64,000 bases of DNA from Tenodera sinensis (GCA_030765045.1 CM060972.1:55504971-55568970); one strand, 5' to 3'; shown: positions 1 through 11,000, numbered from the stretch's first letter. Notes: generated by a model not told the origin, from the letters alone. Program-made: numbers and translations.

Positions 1-252
1 AACTGAAAGACAAAAAGTAGGCGTTGTAGTTATGAGAAGACAACAGCTGTGCTGCAATATCACGAAGGGCTGTAGACTGTGTAGTAAACAGACTATGTAG
101 AGTAATGGACTCTCAGTAGAAGAGAACTGTATTGTTATACATTCAGTTAGAAGAAAATAAAGCAAGACAAAAAGTAATTGGAGCTAGACTTTTGTTGCTT
201 TGTCACACTGGTGTCAGATGTGGGATTTGTCGGCTTTTGTCGTTTTGTCACA
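1..252 (+). mobile_element. LTR remnant (R-U5 part), family L1
   Basis: This segment is related to the ends of the repeats at 17955-18132, 54805-55472 and 61238-61972. Shared features are a run of the type gagacaacagctgtg, a 'gactgtgt' block, an AATAAA signal near 156 and the terminal GTCACA at 247-252. It is truncated by the window edge, so I cannot say whether it is a solo LTR or part of a longer element. Confidence 0.55.
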
Positions 253-711
253 ATATATAAGGTCATTCAAATTTATGGTAACCCATTCGCGGATTCTCTC
301 CATTGCACCAAAGAGCCAGGAAATAATGTGAATAGAGGTGCACTAAAATCCTTTCATTCTCCTGGTGCTTATCACACACCGCACTACAATTTCCAGTTTA
401 TTGCGAGACATTTCATGCAATAGCACAGTATTTTCTGAATTCCAATATCGATTGTGTACGCGCTAGCTTGTTGAGCTGGTTTGTTTACAATTTTCGAGAA
501 GACTTTAAACTGACATCAATTTCGTCTAGTTTATTTTCTCTTAATGCTTCAAATATGTTAGTGGTCGTGCGAAAAGGATCACTGTAATCTGAAGATTGGA
601 ATGTAGTATTCAATAAGAGCTAGAAAAAACAATACGATTCATTTTATTATTATATTTATGCCAACAAACTTACTGTTGGTGATTTTTAACACACAAGCCC
701 TGTGTGCGCAA
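253..711. other. no recognisable feature
   Basis: AT-rich sequence with no convincing coding region. The 81-codon ORF at 178-423 overlaps the LTR end and shows no protein signature. Confidence 0.5.
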
Positions 712-712
712 T

Positions 713-869
713 GTTTGAGAGGCAGAACTGGAACTTAAAAATTCAATGCCACAGCTGGGATTTGAACCGCAGACCCTCCGCTAACCACACCCGCTTAGTA
801 AGCGGAGGGTCGTGGTTCAAATTCCAGCTGTGGCATTGAATTTTTAAGTTCCAGTTCTACCTCTCAAAC
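713..869. repeat. foldback of a tRNA-headed SINE (near-perfect inverted repeat)
   Basis: Arms at 713-783 and about 799-869 are reverse complements with only a few mismatches and one indel, around a 15-nt spacer. Each arm contains a B-box-like GGTTCAAATTCC. The same family (S5) appears as a single copy at 60118-60215, where the arm sequence GACATTGAAT follows the tRNA-like head. Confidence 0.75.
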
Positions 870-918
870 GATTCATTTCGTGTAACTTTTTTGTTTGTTT
901 TTGATAAGTCCTCCAACG

Positions 919-1122
919 TAATGTCATATCGGACGGTGAATGAAATGGGTGAAATGATGCTCAAATGAGCCCGAGGCTCATAGAGCTTTAAGTACCCTAC
1001 ATTCGTCTTCTCAGGATAAGGGAAAACCTCGGAAAAATACCTTACCCGGATAACCTAAGCGAGATTCGAACTCGCGACCTCATGAACGTGAACCATCACG
1101 CTACCGAGGCGGGCATTTAACG
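919..1122 (-). mobile_element. SINE family S2 (tRNA-derived)
   Basis: Read on the minus strand it begins with a tRNA-like head (B box GAGTTCGAATC at about 1060-1075), then a body with GGTTTTCCCTTATCC. It is related to 2640-2810 and 19605-19805. A possible short duplication (AACGTAA) lies on either side but is not clean. Confidence 0.65.
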
Positions 1123-1581
1123 TAACAATGAACGATATGCTGCTTGTTTGTAAGGTAAGGATTTTAGGGTCCCTCTGCTGACATTTCGCCGGCAACCCCC
1201 CACGCATAGCAGAGAGCCTGTAAATTGGTTGTCATAGGTTTTAAAGACCCCCATATCTGGCAGAGAAATTCATGCAAATCTATCACGTCAGATTTTTTTA
1301 AAATTCTATCCAAAACAAACAGTCTGCTCTCGAAAATATGTTTTATTAATATCTTACTCTAGATATTATGCTCAAAATTTAAACTGCAGAAAATATTATA
1401 GCACCAAATGATCTATAAACAACCATTTCTCACTCTTTAACTATATTAAGAACAGGAATTATTCTGTTCCATCCTTTCATTTAATACTAAGATATCATCC
1501 GAAATAAAATGTTTGAGACTGCATAGATACCCCCGTCCCTCAAAAAATAATTTATAGAATGTGTCTGTGTACAGCACGGCT

Positions 1582-1627
<46 letters not shown>
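1123..1627. other. no gene; poly(A) tract
   Basis: Unique-looking AT-rich sequence that ends in a pure A tract of about 45 nt (1581-1625), just before an element A copy. No coding signal. Confidence 0.5.
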
Positions 1628-1628
<1 letters not shown>

Positions 1629-2630
1629 GGAAGGGCAGTTACACGTCAAAATTGGTTAAATCAGATTCAAGAAAATGCCTCCTCCAAACTTCACTTTATT
1701 TGATTTTTTAAAATTTTGATTTTATCATAAATGACTAACGATTTTTGTTAAAAGTTGCATTTAAATTATTTTCATAAAAATGAAATGTATGTCTTGAATT
1801 TTCTGGGTTTTCTTTATTAATTGCTTCTCCATAACTGGTAAACCGTATGAGGTAGACAAATACTCTTCTTTATCTAATTACCCTCACCGTATGGAGAACT
1901 GACGACTCCTAGGACGGACTTACAAGTCTATGACTAGGATCAGATAGTCTGGGAGCAGGCGAATCTATGAACCACACAGTCAAGACCGGGAAGTGGGTGG
2001 TCAGCCAAGCACCAGGTATGAGAGTGAGGGAAAAGATGATATGAAACGCAGGCGAAATGAATGGAAAGTTGATGAAGTATTGTGTGCTGGAATGTGTGGT
2101 GGAGGAAACAGGAGAACACGGAGAAAACCCGCTCAGACGCCGCTTTGTCCATCATGAATACCACATGCGGATCCCTGGAATCGAACCCGGGACGCCTTGG
2201 TGATAGGAGAACAGTCTAACCGTTTGGCCAAGGCGCCGCCCCTAGACAAAATCTTGGTGCATATAAATATAGTCTCGTTAAGGTATACAATTTTCGTCAA
2301 GTATTTCTTAACTATGCATTTAAACATTTCGGAGGTATTCGTTGTTATTGGTTTGAACTTTCTAAAACGTATAGTTTTCTCGCATGGGAAATCCTTTCGT
2401 TCTTCTGTTGGCCATGCAAAGAGAACGAAGGTTCGAAGTCATCTAAAACATTTTACTATCGCTCAAAGCCTACTGTTATTCCCTCCTTGTACGTACAAGA
2501 AATTATGCAATGACACAATTTCTGCAAAAATGTTTATCTCGATTTGCATGGAGCAGATGTAGGAATAAACTTTTGTCACAAGAGTTTGTGCAAGATTGGA
2601 GAAAGGCATGTGAGTGCCAGACATTAGATA
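1628..2630 (-). mobile_element. element A copy, interrupted by a SINE
   Basis: Minus-orientation copy of the dominant window repeat. It resumes directly after the SINE at 1861-2242 (GTTAAGGTATACAATTTTCG and following), and ends with the family's left-end consensus CAAGAGT...GAGAAAGGCATGTGAGTGC near 2585-2620. Its right end is lost in the poly(A) region. The family is non-coding. Confidence 0.75.
1861..2242 (-). mobile_element. SINE family S1 with 8-bp target duplication
   Basis: On the minus strand it starts with a tRNA-like head: A box TGGCCAAACGG and B box GGTTCGATTCC. A conserved body with GACGCCGC and TTCGCCTGC follows, then an AT-rich 3' tail. It is flanked by TAGACAAA at 1853-1860 and 2243-2250, and removing it plus one duplicate restores a continuous element A. 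Family members are at 16438-16736, 28054-28412, 31695-32084 and about 56021-56370. Confidence 0.85.
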
Positions 2631-2639
2631 TTTGTTTTG

Positions 2640-2810
2640 TTTTAATGGGTTATATACGGTATGGGTGAATTAAATGGGTGAAGTGATGTTCAAATGAATC
2701 CGGAGTCCATAGAGTTTTGAGTTTCCCGACATTATCCTAACCGAGATTCGAACTCGGGACCTCTGGGTTGTGAGACACAGTCGCTACCCCTATACCATGG
2801 AGGTGAGCTT
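2640..2810 (-). mobile_element. SINE family S2, shortened copy
   Basis: Minus-strand tRNA-like head with B box GAGTTCGAATCTCG (about 2745-2760). The body shares GTGATGTTCAAATGA with the copies at 919-1122 and 19605-19805, but lacks part of the middle. Confidence 0.65.
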
Positions 2811-3250
2811 AAGGGTACATATGTAGAGTGACGAACAGCCATGTGAATATAAAACAGGAGATTTTATGTACAACTTTCTTTTGAGTTAAAGGATGCTTTC
2901 AAAAGACAACGCAATTTATGTTGAACAATTTTTTTATGTAGTCGTTCATGTTGAAATTTACATTATATAATTAAATACTTTTTATGATAGTGGTAAGCAG
3001 TATCGAAACATTCGAAAATTGCCTGTTTGGAGTATTGTGTTTTTACTGGGAATAAATATGTTTATTTAATGTTACACTTTCTTTTGCACTTCTTTAATCG
3101 TGTCTTTTAATTTTTCTAGGATCTTCATCGTTAGCGTCCCAGAGCTGACATGAGATTCAAAGAAGATACAACATCCAACAGCTCAGCATGGGCAAAGCTT
3201 CACCTTCACAAAGAGCAAGATTACATCCAAATTAGACCCCAAAATCGAAC

Positions 3251-5791
3251 ATGACTGACTGTCTTCGATCTCGTCACCGATTTAACACCAATTCAGAACC
3301 CGGAACGAGGTCTACATCTGAAATTAATTCTGAAGAGAATCCGACTATAATCTACTGCGTAAAGCAAAGCTCAGCCTTAAACCAGTATGTCTGTTTACTC
3401 AAATGTTTGCGATACTTGGTGTTAACCATCCTTCGGCACATGATTCGGAGTCTTGAGAGTAAGGAGAAAGACACTGGAGAAGTTAGTTGTTTTGATGACG
3501 CTTGTGAAGATAATGAAGTTAGGGGGCATACGCTAAACAAAAGCTACTCGGAAAAAGAAATTTTTGATGGCATTTCTTCCTCAAGAAATAGATTAGAAGG
3601 ACATTCAAAAGCCGGCAGTGCAATGGATGCACTAAAGCACCGTAGTAACTTGGAGCAAGGAAGTTCAATATTTCTCATCGATTTTGGCTCCTCCGCAGAT
3701 TCCGATAGTCACATTCTTCCTACAGATTCAAATGCAAGTTGTAAATACTTTAAGGCACAAGAGAGGCGAGTTCAGCATTCACTTGACCAAAGTAGTACTT
3801 CCGTCTCTGTGAAACATAATGCCAAAATTAAAGGCGTGTCTGAAGTAGAACAAACAGACCTGGGAAATATGTCAAATAATTCTTCCACCGCAGTCCATGA
3901 GCAAGAAATAGATTCAAAACATCCATCTTCTATTGCTATCATGTCAATATACAAAAACGAAGCGATTGATAATGGCTTTCATCAAACTGAAAGCAGTGAG
4001 GAGACCGGGTTGGATTTGTACAGTCTTTCAAATGCAGACATGGGCTGCCTAGGCAACGCGTCACTTGAAACAGACGTCACCTGTGGTTGGCAGGAGACAG
4101 ATAATACTGTAGCATCCATAAGAACAAATCAAAGTTTAGAGAATAAGCTAAAGGAAATTTTCATGTCAACATATAAAAACGAAGCGGTTAACACTCGTGG
4201 TGTTCACCAAACTGAAGGCAATGGGGAGACTCGATTGAAATTAGACAGTCTTCCAAATGCAGACAATGACTCCCTAGGCAACGCAGTACTTGAAACGGAG
4301 GACACCTTTTGTTGGCAGGAGACAGATGATACTATAGCATCCATTAGAGCAACTGAAAGTTTAGAGAGTAAGCTAAGGGAAATTTTCCAACCTACTAACC
4401 TCGCAAACAAATATAGAACTGCGTCATCTGTACAATCTGCAGCTAAGCTGTCAAATTCCGATAACCCTATTAAAAATAATTTCCTTATGCTCACTGAAGA
4501 AGACACCAGTGGGAAAGAGGTCGTGCAATTGAGTACTGTCTTAGCAGATAGCTTATCGACAAGGGATGGTAATTCTGATGAATTTTTGAATCATGAATCT
4601 ATACCTGAGAAAGTTCAAGGGTCAGGCGTTGCTGATAATTATCTCAATTTATCGAGGGGCACATTTGATGATCATTATGATGGAAATAGGAAGCAGTACT
4701 TAGAAAGTGGAAATACAGACAATGTGTTTGATGATTTACATGATATGAACTTTGATGCAAGTACGAATCCTGGTGCAGATAAGGCACCAATTACTACCTC
4801 TGAGTTCGTTTGTTTAGAAAATACGAATATTGTGTACGATCCAATGCAATTAGAGGAAAAACCAAGCTTTTTGCCTACCCAAAAGATGATGGATGAATAT
4901 AATGTTGGACTTGGCGTTGTGTCGTTAAAAGGTATACTGGTAGAAACATATCAGGTAGAAGCAGAGGGAGCTCAGGACAAATCACAGGATGTAGTTCCTG
5001 ATTCGGAAACTGCAGAAATAGCAGACGTTGAAAATGAAGCTGGAGCGGAGGGAGAAGATGTAGGTGGCAATGACACCGAGGGAGAAAATCAGGGAGATGG
5101 AGGAGACGGAAAAGGGGGAGGTGAAAAAGGAGGTGAAGGTGGACAAGACGAAGCAAAGGAAGACGAAGGGAATGACTACGTACTGATACTGATGCGAGGT
5201 GCCCTTGGGCCTTCCTTTGATGAAGCCATTATTGATATAATGGATGTTGTCAAACGAGTTTTCGAGTTCGTTAAAGGATCCATTTTGCAAGAAGGAAAAG
5301 GAGGCAGCAGTGAAGAAAACACTGAGGGAGGAGAGAAGAGCGATGAATCAGGACAAGAAGATGCTGCGGACGCAGGTGCTGATCAAGGAGGTGCAACAAG
5401 TGGCGAGGAAGGAGGTGCAGATAGTGGAGAGCAAGGAGTTCAAACAGCTGGTGAGGAAGCAGGCGATGAGGAAGGAGGTACAGAAGGTGGAGAACAAGGA
5501 GGTGCGGAAGCTGGTGAAGAAGTAGGTGCAGAAAGTGGTGAGGAAGGAGGTGAAGCAGCTGGCGAGGAAGGTGGACAAGGTGGTGAGGAAGCAACTACTC
5601 AAGATTCAGAGCAAGGTGATGAAGCAGGTGATGACGGTGGTGCTGCGGAGGCTGTTGAGCCAGAAAGTTCAGAAAGTGTTGCGGATGGTGGAGCAGATGA
5701 TCAAAACGAACAAGTAGAAACTGAGGACAAACAAGACCCACCCGAAGATGAAGAAGAGAAAGAAGTTGCAAATGAAAACCTCCAGGAATAG
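3251..5791 (+). CDS. orphan acidic repeat protein, paralogue 1 (846 aa)
   Basis: I do not recognise this family. The start at 3251 is preferred because paralogue 2 starts at the same aligned point (MTDC versus MADC, then a shared RHRF), and both lie 131-133 nt after an intron acceptor. Order of parts: polar N-terminus; hydrophobic segment at about residues 40-62, a possible membrane anchor; Ser/Asn-rich domain at about 120-360. The last contains a 75-residue direct duplication centred on WQET motifs at W280 and W355. A diverged linker follows. From about residue 595 there is a strongly acidic Gly/Glu tail, interrupted at about 642-680 by a hydrophobic-amphipathic module (YVLILMRGALGPS...DVVKRV). 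Many NxS/T sites suggest glycosylation if the chain is exported; that is inference. No catalytic motif is visible. The purine-rich tail creates several spurious ORFs on both strands. Confidence 0.8.
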   Translation: MTDCLRSRHRFNTNSEPGTRSTSEINSEENPTIIYCVKQSSALNQYVCLLKCLRYLVLTILRHMIRSLESKEKDTGEVSCFDDACEDNEVRGHTLNKSYSEKEIFDGISSSRNRLEGHSKAGSAMDALKHRSNLEQGSSIFLIDFGSSADSDSHILPTDSNASCKYFKAQERRVQHSLDQSSTSVSVKHNAKIKGVSEVEQTDLGNMSNNSSTAVHEQEIDSKHPSSIAIMSIYKNEAIDNGFHQTESSEETGLDLYSLSNADMGCLGNASLETDVTCGWQETDNTVASIRTNQSLENKLKEIFMSTYKNEAVNTRGVHQTEGNGETRLKLDSLPNADNDSLGNAVLETEDTFCWQETDDTIASIRATESLESKLREIFQPTNLANKYRTASSVQSAAKLSNSDNPIKNNFLMLTEEDTSGKEVVQLSTVLADSLSTRDGNSDEFLNHESIPEKVQGSGVADNYLNLSRGTFDDHYDGNRKQYLESGNTDNVFDDLHDMNFDASTNPGADKAPITTSEFVCLENTNIVYDPMQLEEKPSFLPTQKMMDEYNVGLGVVSLKGILVETYQVEAEGAQDKSQDVVPDSETAEIADVENEAGAEGEDVGGNDTEGENQGDGGDGKGGGEKGGEGGQDEAKEDEGNDYVLILMRGALGPSFDEAIIDIMDVVKRVFEFVKGSILQEGKGGSSEENTEGGEKSDESGQEDAADAGADQGGATSGEEGGADSGEQGVQTAGEEAGDEEGGTEGGEQGGAEAGEEVGAESGEEGGEAAGEEGGQGGEEATTQDSEQGDEAGDDGGAAEAVEPESSESVADGGADDQNEQVETEDKQDPPEDEEEKEVANENLQE
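3941..4385 (+). repeat. 75-residue tandem duplication inside paralogue 1
   Basis: Two direct copies (about 3941-4162 and 4163-4385) share STYKNEA, HQTE, NAxLET and WQETDxTxASIR. The tryptophan codons lie exactly 225 nt apart (4088 and 4313). Paralogue 2 keeps only one WQE block, so the duplication is specific to paralogue 1. Confidence 0.85.
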
Positions 5792-5951
5792 TCGGAGGAA
5801 CAGAGGATTTGTTATAATTTACCTAGCCCTAAAGAAGCAAATTCACAATACTGCAGCACATATCTGAATTTTTTTACCATGTTATCTAATTACATTACCT
5901 TTCTAATTCTTGTTTAGTACCACAAATAGCAAAATTGGTTTTACATCATGA

Positions 5952-5957
5952 AATAAA
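5952..5957 (+). promoter_or_regulatory. polyadenylation signal of paralogue 1
   Basis: AATAAA inside the conserved string AATAAATTGATGCACCTCC. The same context follows paralogue 2 at 25032 and, partly changed, the third copy at 42671. Confidence 0.6.
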
Positions 5958-5975
5958 TTGATGCACCTCCACCAA

Positions 5976-6548
5976 AATTGTTTGTTTCATTGCAGGACTT
6001 ATTTGAAAGCTAAACTTAGAGATTTTGTATTCATATTATTCCAAATGGTACTTATTAAAGCGAAGTTGGCTTATTATTGAAATATCCAAATAATAAGCTG
6101 TTAAGGCTATAAGCAAGACAGTACTTAGTTAACATGTTAAGCTAAAATGCCCAGCAGAAGCAAATGAACCAATCTGAACACGAATGCAATGTGGGTTATA
6201 CGGTTTGGCACAAGCAATGGTGTATTTTTAACTGACTATGCACTTAAGGTTAGGGTTTATCCGGTCAATCGTTACTGTGCCACAAGTTTCATGTTAGAGC
6301 ACTTTGGTGGTGTTTGAAGCTAGTCACGGCGTTGCTAAATGCATGGGACGGGAGAAAAGCTCTGGGCTCTGTTTGTGAGTGTGTCTATATACTTAGAAGT
6401 ACTGTCTGTCCTAGTGCGGGTCTATCATCCAGGGTAAATGCCTTACAATGTTTTCCTTTTGGAATGGGGCATAATAAATAACAGAATCTTGGTACACTTT
6501 TCATGTTACAGCATGAATGCGCTCGTACGGGTATTTTTGTATTAGTCT
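5976..6548. other. 3' flank shared by the paralogues, then nothing recognised
   Basis: Homology to the DNA downstream of paralogues 2 and 3 continues to about 6200, through blocks such as TTAAGCTAAAATGCCCA and AATCTGAACACGAATGC. The original duplication therefore included 3' flanking sequence. No gene seen. Confidence 0.5.
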
Positions 6549-6810
6549 AGGAATAGCAGAATGACCTGGTTACCGAGCTCGCGGGTTCAAACTCGGCGGA
6601 GGATGTTTTAGGAAGTAAAAAGCCATAGCATGGGCTCCTACGAAAGGGAAGCAAAGTTGAAGGTCCCTTGTCGTAGATCTATGGCACGTAAAGGAATTTC
6701 AAGTGTGATAAAGATATCTCGGAGCAAAATTAAGCTGTCTTTTACGCCAAATATGGAGTGGGACGCTGAGAACCACACCAGTTAGAGCGCTCATAAATAA
6801 AATTTAAAAA
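6549..6810 (+). mobile_element. SINE-like repeat S4
   Basis: Contains a B-box-like GCGGGTTCAAACTCGG at about 6579, a moderately GC-rich body, and an A-rich end (AATAAAATTTAAAAAAG). The A box is poorly preserved. Only one copy was noticed in the window, so the SINE assignment rests on the B box and tail. Confidence 0.45.
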
Positions 6811-8890
6811 AGAATGAAATACATTAGGTAACAGAATACCGAAATAGTTGCTCAGGTTAGCATGGTGGCACAATTCATTAAATTTGTAACCATATATGCC
6901 TCACTAAACACTTTACAATTCCAGTGAATAACACACAATCATACATTCGATAGGTACTGAATAACATGTGTATTAAAACAAAAATACTCAAACGAGCGCA
7001 TCCATGGTATGGTGGAAAGAAAATTTTGCTCCAAATCTATTATGGAATAATTAATCAAAAGGAAATCATTGCAAGACACTTACTCCAGGTACTAGACTCG
7101 CACGCCGCTGTAGGCTGGGTACCACTTTCGAGTGGATAGTACGCTCAAAAAAGAAGTCATGAGCTAATAACCTTTTGACTAGCTCCAAACGCGATGAGAG
7201 CGCTCTCACATAGAGCTACTTACCCACAAACTACACTGGTTTCATTCTGGCCAGTCCACTCAAGGTCACGCGCGCATATCTCCTCCCTCACTGTATTTTC
7301 TGCACTTCTGCACTTCCCCACCTAACACGTTGCTGAGAGGAGGGGGAACGATTGCAAGATGAACAAGTGACCTGGAGTGAACTTGTGGAAATTAAAATAC
7401 TATATCGCTTGACTGTATGAACACTAACCATAAGTGCGTGGTAATTGAAAAACACACCATTATTTGCACCGAGGTGCATAATCGGCATATGTAACTCTTT
7501 CTCCTAAATCAGGCAACAGAAATCAAGGGTAGCATTACACAATACTTTCGAGGCCCGAAGTGTGGAAAAAGTAGCACTTCACAAACCAAGAGATCAAAAT
7601 GGGTGCGCTGAGGAAAATACTAAACTTGTACCTAAGAGCGCCAATGGAACTGGTCTACAATTTGGAAGTGGCTGCTTTGCCAGAATAACCTAATAGATGC
7701 AGGTGTAAGAAATATAAAATACTAAAGTTCGTTTCGGTAAGGTTTAATCGTTAGTAAAAATTGTTCATTTTCAGCAATGTAAATGGCAACGCTAAACTCA
7801 ATCGCAAGTGTTAGAGGCCTGTATTGTACGCGACCGACGTGTGTTTCGAGGCCAGCATCGTCCTCAGTTGCAAACAAAACACCCGATCGGGTGTGCTTCT
7901 ACGTAAGCACTGCCTCATGTAAACAAAATACTTGCCCCAATGTATTTACCGTACCGCTGAAGTGGTCACTACCTCAAGCAAATCCACAAAAATCGAAATG
8001 TTATGCCTGAGAGATGTAAATGTTGATGAAATGATGTATTTGTTCAAGTAATCATGGTGATTCAGTTTTCCATAGTTAAGGAGGCAAATAAATAATTGTG
8101 CTCTTTTGTAGATTAGCAGGATGAAATAAAACTAATGATCCCTTTGTCATAAATTATAGCCGAAGCTGTCATCCCAAACTCCAATGCTTATACCTAATGC
8201 ACGAGTTTCTCGCCTGCACTTTCTTTCCCCCTCACTTTTACTAAAGCCAGGCGATACCATCCTTAACCTCACCTCCATCCGAAAGTGTCTGCTGTCAATC
8301 ATCAATGTGAGAACACGCGACGTGACGTCAGATTTCTCCTAGAAATGAAACTTTGCATGACATTTTAACATTGAATTGTGACTAAATTTATTTCGAATGA
8401 AGGTAAAAAGCATTACAGCACTGTTCACACAAAGTTTGCGCGACAGTTTAATAGTAGACTATTTATATCCATTCGCCAAGAAGCTAGATGACTCCGCATA
8501 TTTAACAACTTTTTTCGGCCAAACAGCTCTTTATTCACTACAATTGTATTGGATGTTACAGTCATCAAGTAGAATTTCTGGTTGTTTCTAAGACAGACGT
8601 AGCAGTTGTTTACTTTTGTGTTCCAGTAGACCAGTATAGTATATTGCGTACTAAGAATTGGAAGTGATACTGCATTTTGGGAATACGAGGCCCATAGATC
8701 CAGGTTTTCCAAGGCACTTGAGATCTGATAACTTACAGGTCATTGTTAGCAATTACTTTTGCAATACTTGAAAAAAAGAAACTTAAAAAGCAATAATAAA
8801 TCGACATTACTTTTCCATGTTTTATTGGCGATCAAGAAGAAATGAATTCTCAATGTGAACAAATGAAAAGCTCTATCTTGTCTCAGGTAT
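6811..8890. other. no gene; part of a dispersed repeat (R8)
   Basis: The stretch at about 7215-7290 (TTTCATTCTGGCCAGTCCACTCAAGGTCAC and onward) matches the reverse complement of 48410-48475, so it is a low-copy dispersed repeat. The rest, including the 75-codon ORF at 7783-8010, has no recognisable signature. Confidence 0.45.
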
Positions 8891-9026
8891 AATAATTTCT
8901 ACTTTCTCTACTGGTAAGTAGGGGAACTGCTGTATTCCACCCAAAAATTCGATGTCGAGATTTCACCGGAAATATATGTTTTGAGACCCCCTGAATCCAA
9001 AAAAGCAGCATTTTTGGAAAAAGGAC

Positions 9027-9096
<70 letters not shown>

Positions 9097-9416
9097 TCAG
9101 TCTGTCAGTCTGTGTGTGTGTCAGTCTGTGGGCAGCATAACGAAAAGTTGGTTAAAAACCAAAGTTGGTATTTAAGTTTAATGTCTTTCAAGGATGCGAC
9201 ACGAAGATTTTGAAGAAAATTGCTCCACCCTAAACTACCCTTTAAGAAATTTTCTTCAAAATCTTCGTGTCGCATCCTTGAAAGACATTAAACTTAAATA
9301 CCAACTTTGGTTTTTAACTGACTTTTCATTTTTGAGTTAGGCACACAAACATACCGACCTTTTTCTTTTTGGGATTCAGGGGGCCGCAAAACATATATTT
9401 GTATAGGGACGTGTTT
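8891..9416. mobile_element. element A, head-to-head foldback copy
   Basis: Starts with the minus-orientation right end (CTTTCTCTACTGGTAAGTAGGGG), runs through a (TG)n tract, then flips to plus orientation at about 9222-9247 and ends near CCGCAAAACATATATTT. The copy thus forms a long hairpin. Confidence 0.8.
9029..9094 (+). repeat. (TG)n microsatellite in element A
   Basis: Long pure TG tract at the position where other element A copies have TG or CA runs. It grades into TGTCAGTC-type imperfect units at 9095-9127. Confidence 0.95.
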
Positions 9417-9984
9417 TAGTGGAGATATTTATTTTTTAAAACACTGGCGTTCAGTTTTAAATGTTGCGTTATGAACTGCAAATCCTCCTCATACTCATTG
9501 AACTAATTCAATACCTAAATAAGGGATTGCAGATAATAAATTTATGTTAACACGAGAAAATTTTGCAATATTTTCGCACAAACAATAAATCAGTGGTTCT
9601 TATGATAATTAACTTTGAAATTAATTTCTAAATATAAATGTGGCATTATGCGTAAAATTAAATGAACACTTCGAGTAGTTTGGGCGGGGTTTAACAGAGT
9701 ATACAAGTTATTTTTAAAAACATATTAATATTTGGTAAGGGACACAACATCACTTATTACTTGGCGCAACTATCTATTTCATGAAACGAAATTGCAATAC
9801 TCAAGTTAGAGTTTCAGAACAATAAACATCTAATAACTACTAACTACTAATTATAGTGCAAAAACAATATTTTAGATGTTATTTTGGTGATAACGCTTGA
9901 GGGTATACGAGAAATCGACCAAACTGGTTCCCTTCAGGTGTACATGCCAATAGAGCATACAGTTCATCAGTTTCTTAATAAACT

Positions 9985-10204
9985 AATTAAATTATCCATT
10001 ATTTTGTTGTTTAACGACGCTGTCAATCGCAGCAATCATATCGGCGTCGTCGGTGTGCCGGAGTTTCGTCCCGCAGGAGTTCTTTTACATAGCAGTAAAT
10101 CTACTGACATAGAGCTGTTATTTTTAGGCACACTTAAAACACATCGGTCTGGGCCGGATTTGGACCCGCGACCCTGGCATCACTAGATCGTCTAACCAAC
10201 CGAC
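9985..10204 (-). mobile_element. SINE family S3 with perfect 12-bp target duplication
   Basis: Minus-oriented tRNA-derived SINE. The tRNA-like head lies at the right end (GGTCGCGGGTCCAAATCC on the minus strand), and the body includes CTGCGGGACGAAACTCCGGC. It is flanked by TCTTAATAAACT at 9973-9984 and 10205-10216, a textbook LINE-mediated insertion. Related copies are at 29035-29258 and 31168-31372. Confidence 0.88.
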
Positions 10205-10260
10205 TCTTAATAAACTGATACAAATTTCGAAGTTATAGAATTCAATATGACATAAAAATA

Positions 10261-11000
10261 TCCGATGTGTTGCATTCACATGACTTTCTCTACTCTTGTA
10301 CTAACCATTCTTACAAAACTCTTATTCCTATATCTTCTTCGTGTTAGTTGAGATAGACATTTGTACAAATTATATTATTGCTTATTTCATTGTAGGTGCA
10401 AGGGGAATATTAGAATACAGTAGGCTTTGTGCGATAGTCAAATCTTTTAAAGCTCTGAGGTCCCGTTCTCTTTGCACGCTTCACGTATAAAAAATGAACG
10501 ACAATGATCCATTTAACGAAAGTTTTAAGTTTTCCGAAACTCACACAAATAATAAGAAATATCTCCGAAACGGATCAGTTTATAAAACAATTATTGAGAC
10601 ATAAATTGTGTATGTCTTTTGTGTAGTATGATTTGGTCTATCTCTAACGGTTTACTCGTTATGCAAAAGTCGTCCAGAGTAAATGCGACTGCAGGGGCTA
10701 TAGCCAGAAAATTCAAAATATAGATTTCATTTGTCTTAAAAATATTTCCAACATATCACATTTTAATCAAAATCGTTAGAGCCATTTTCAAGAAAATCAA
10801 AATGTTCGAAAAATTTTCCATGTAAAGGGTAGTTTTTGAGTTATGCTGTCCACAGACACACAGGCAGACACACACACGGACCTTTTTCTAAAAATGCTGT
10901 TTTTGGATTCAGGGGGTCTCAAAACATATTTCCGGTGAAATCTCGACATCGAATTTTTGGGTGAATACAATACTTCCCCTACTTACCAGTAGAGAAAGTG
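10261..11000 (+). mobile_element. element A, near-complete copy
   Basis: Left end GATGTGTTGCATTCACATGACTTTCTCTACT, right end CTTACCAGTAGAGAAAG. It has only a short CA run near 10865. The internal order matches the copy at 11221-12069. Confidence 0.85.

Larger units (their letters stand above)
3120..5975 (+). other. predicted large terminal exon of paralogue 1
   Basis: An intron acceptor, TTTAATTTTTCTAG ending at 3119, precedes a leader whose sequence is shared with paralogue 2 right across the acceptor. The exon carries the whole CDS and ends near a polyadenylation signal (5952-5957). Upstream exon(s), probably non-coding, were not located. Confidence 0.6.

Noticed and set aside
4875..5602. 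Leu/His- or Ser/Phe-rich antisense ORFs over the tail of paralogue 1
   Set aside because: They mirror the purine-rich Gly/Glu coding repeat on the + strand. The same effect is seen under paralogue 2.
9028..9213. Cys/Val-repeat ORFs across TG tracts (also near 15094, 16062, 29654, 49609, 55089, 61473)
   Set aside because: They are translations of (TG)n or (CA)n microsatellites, with no conserved flank or start context.
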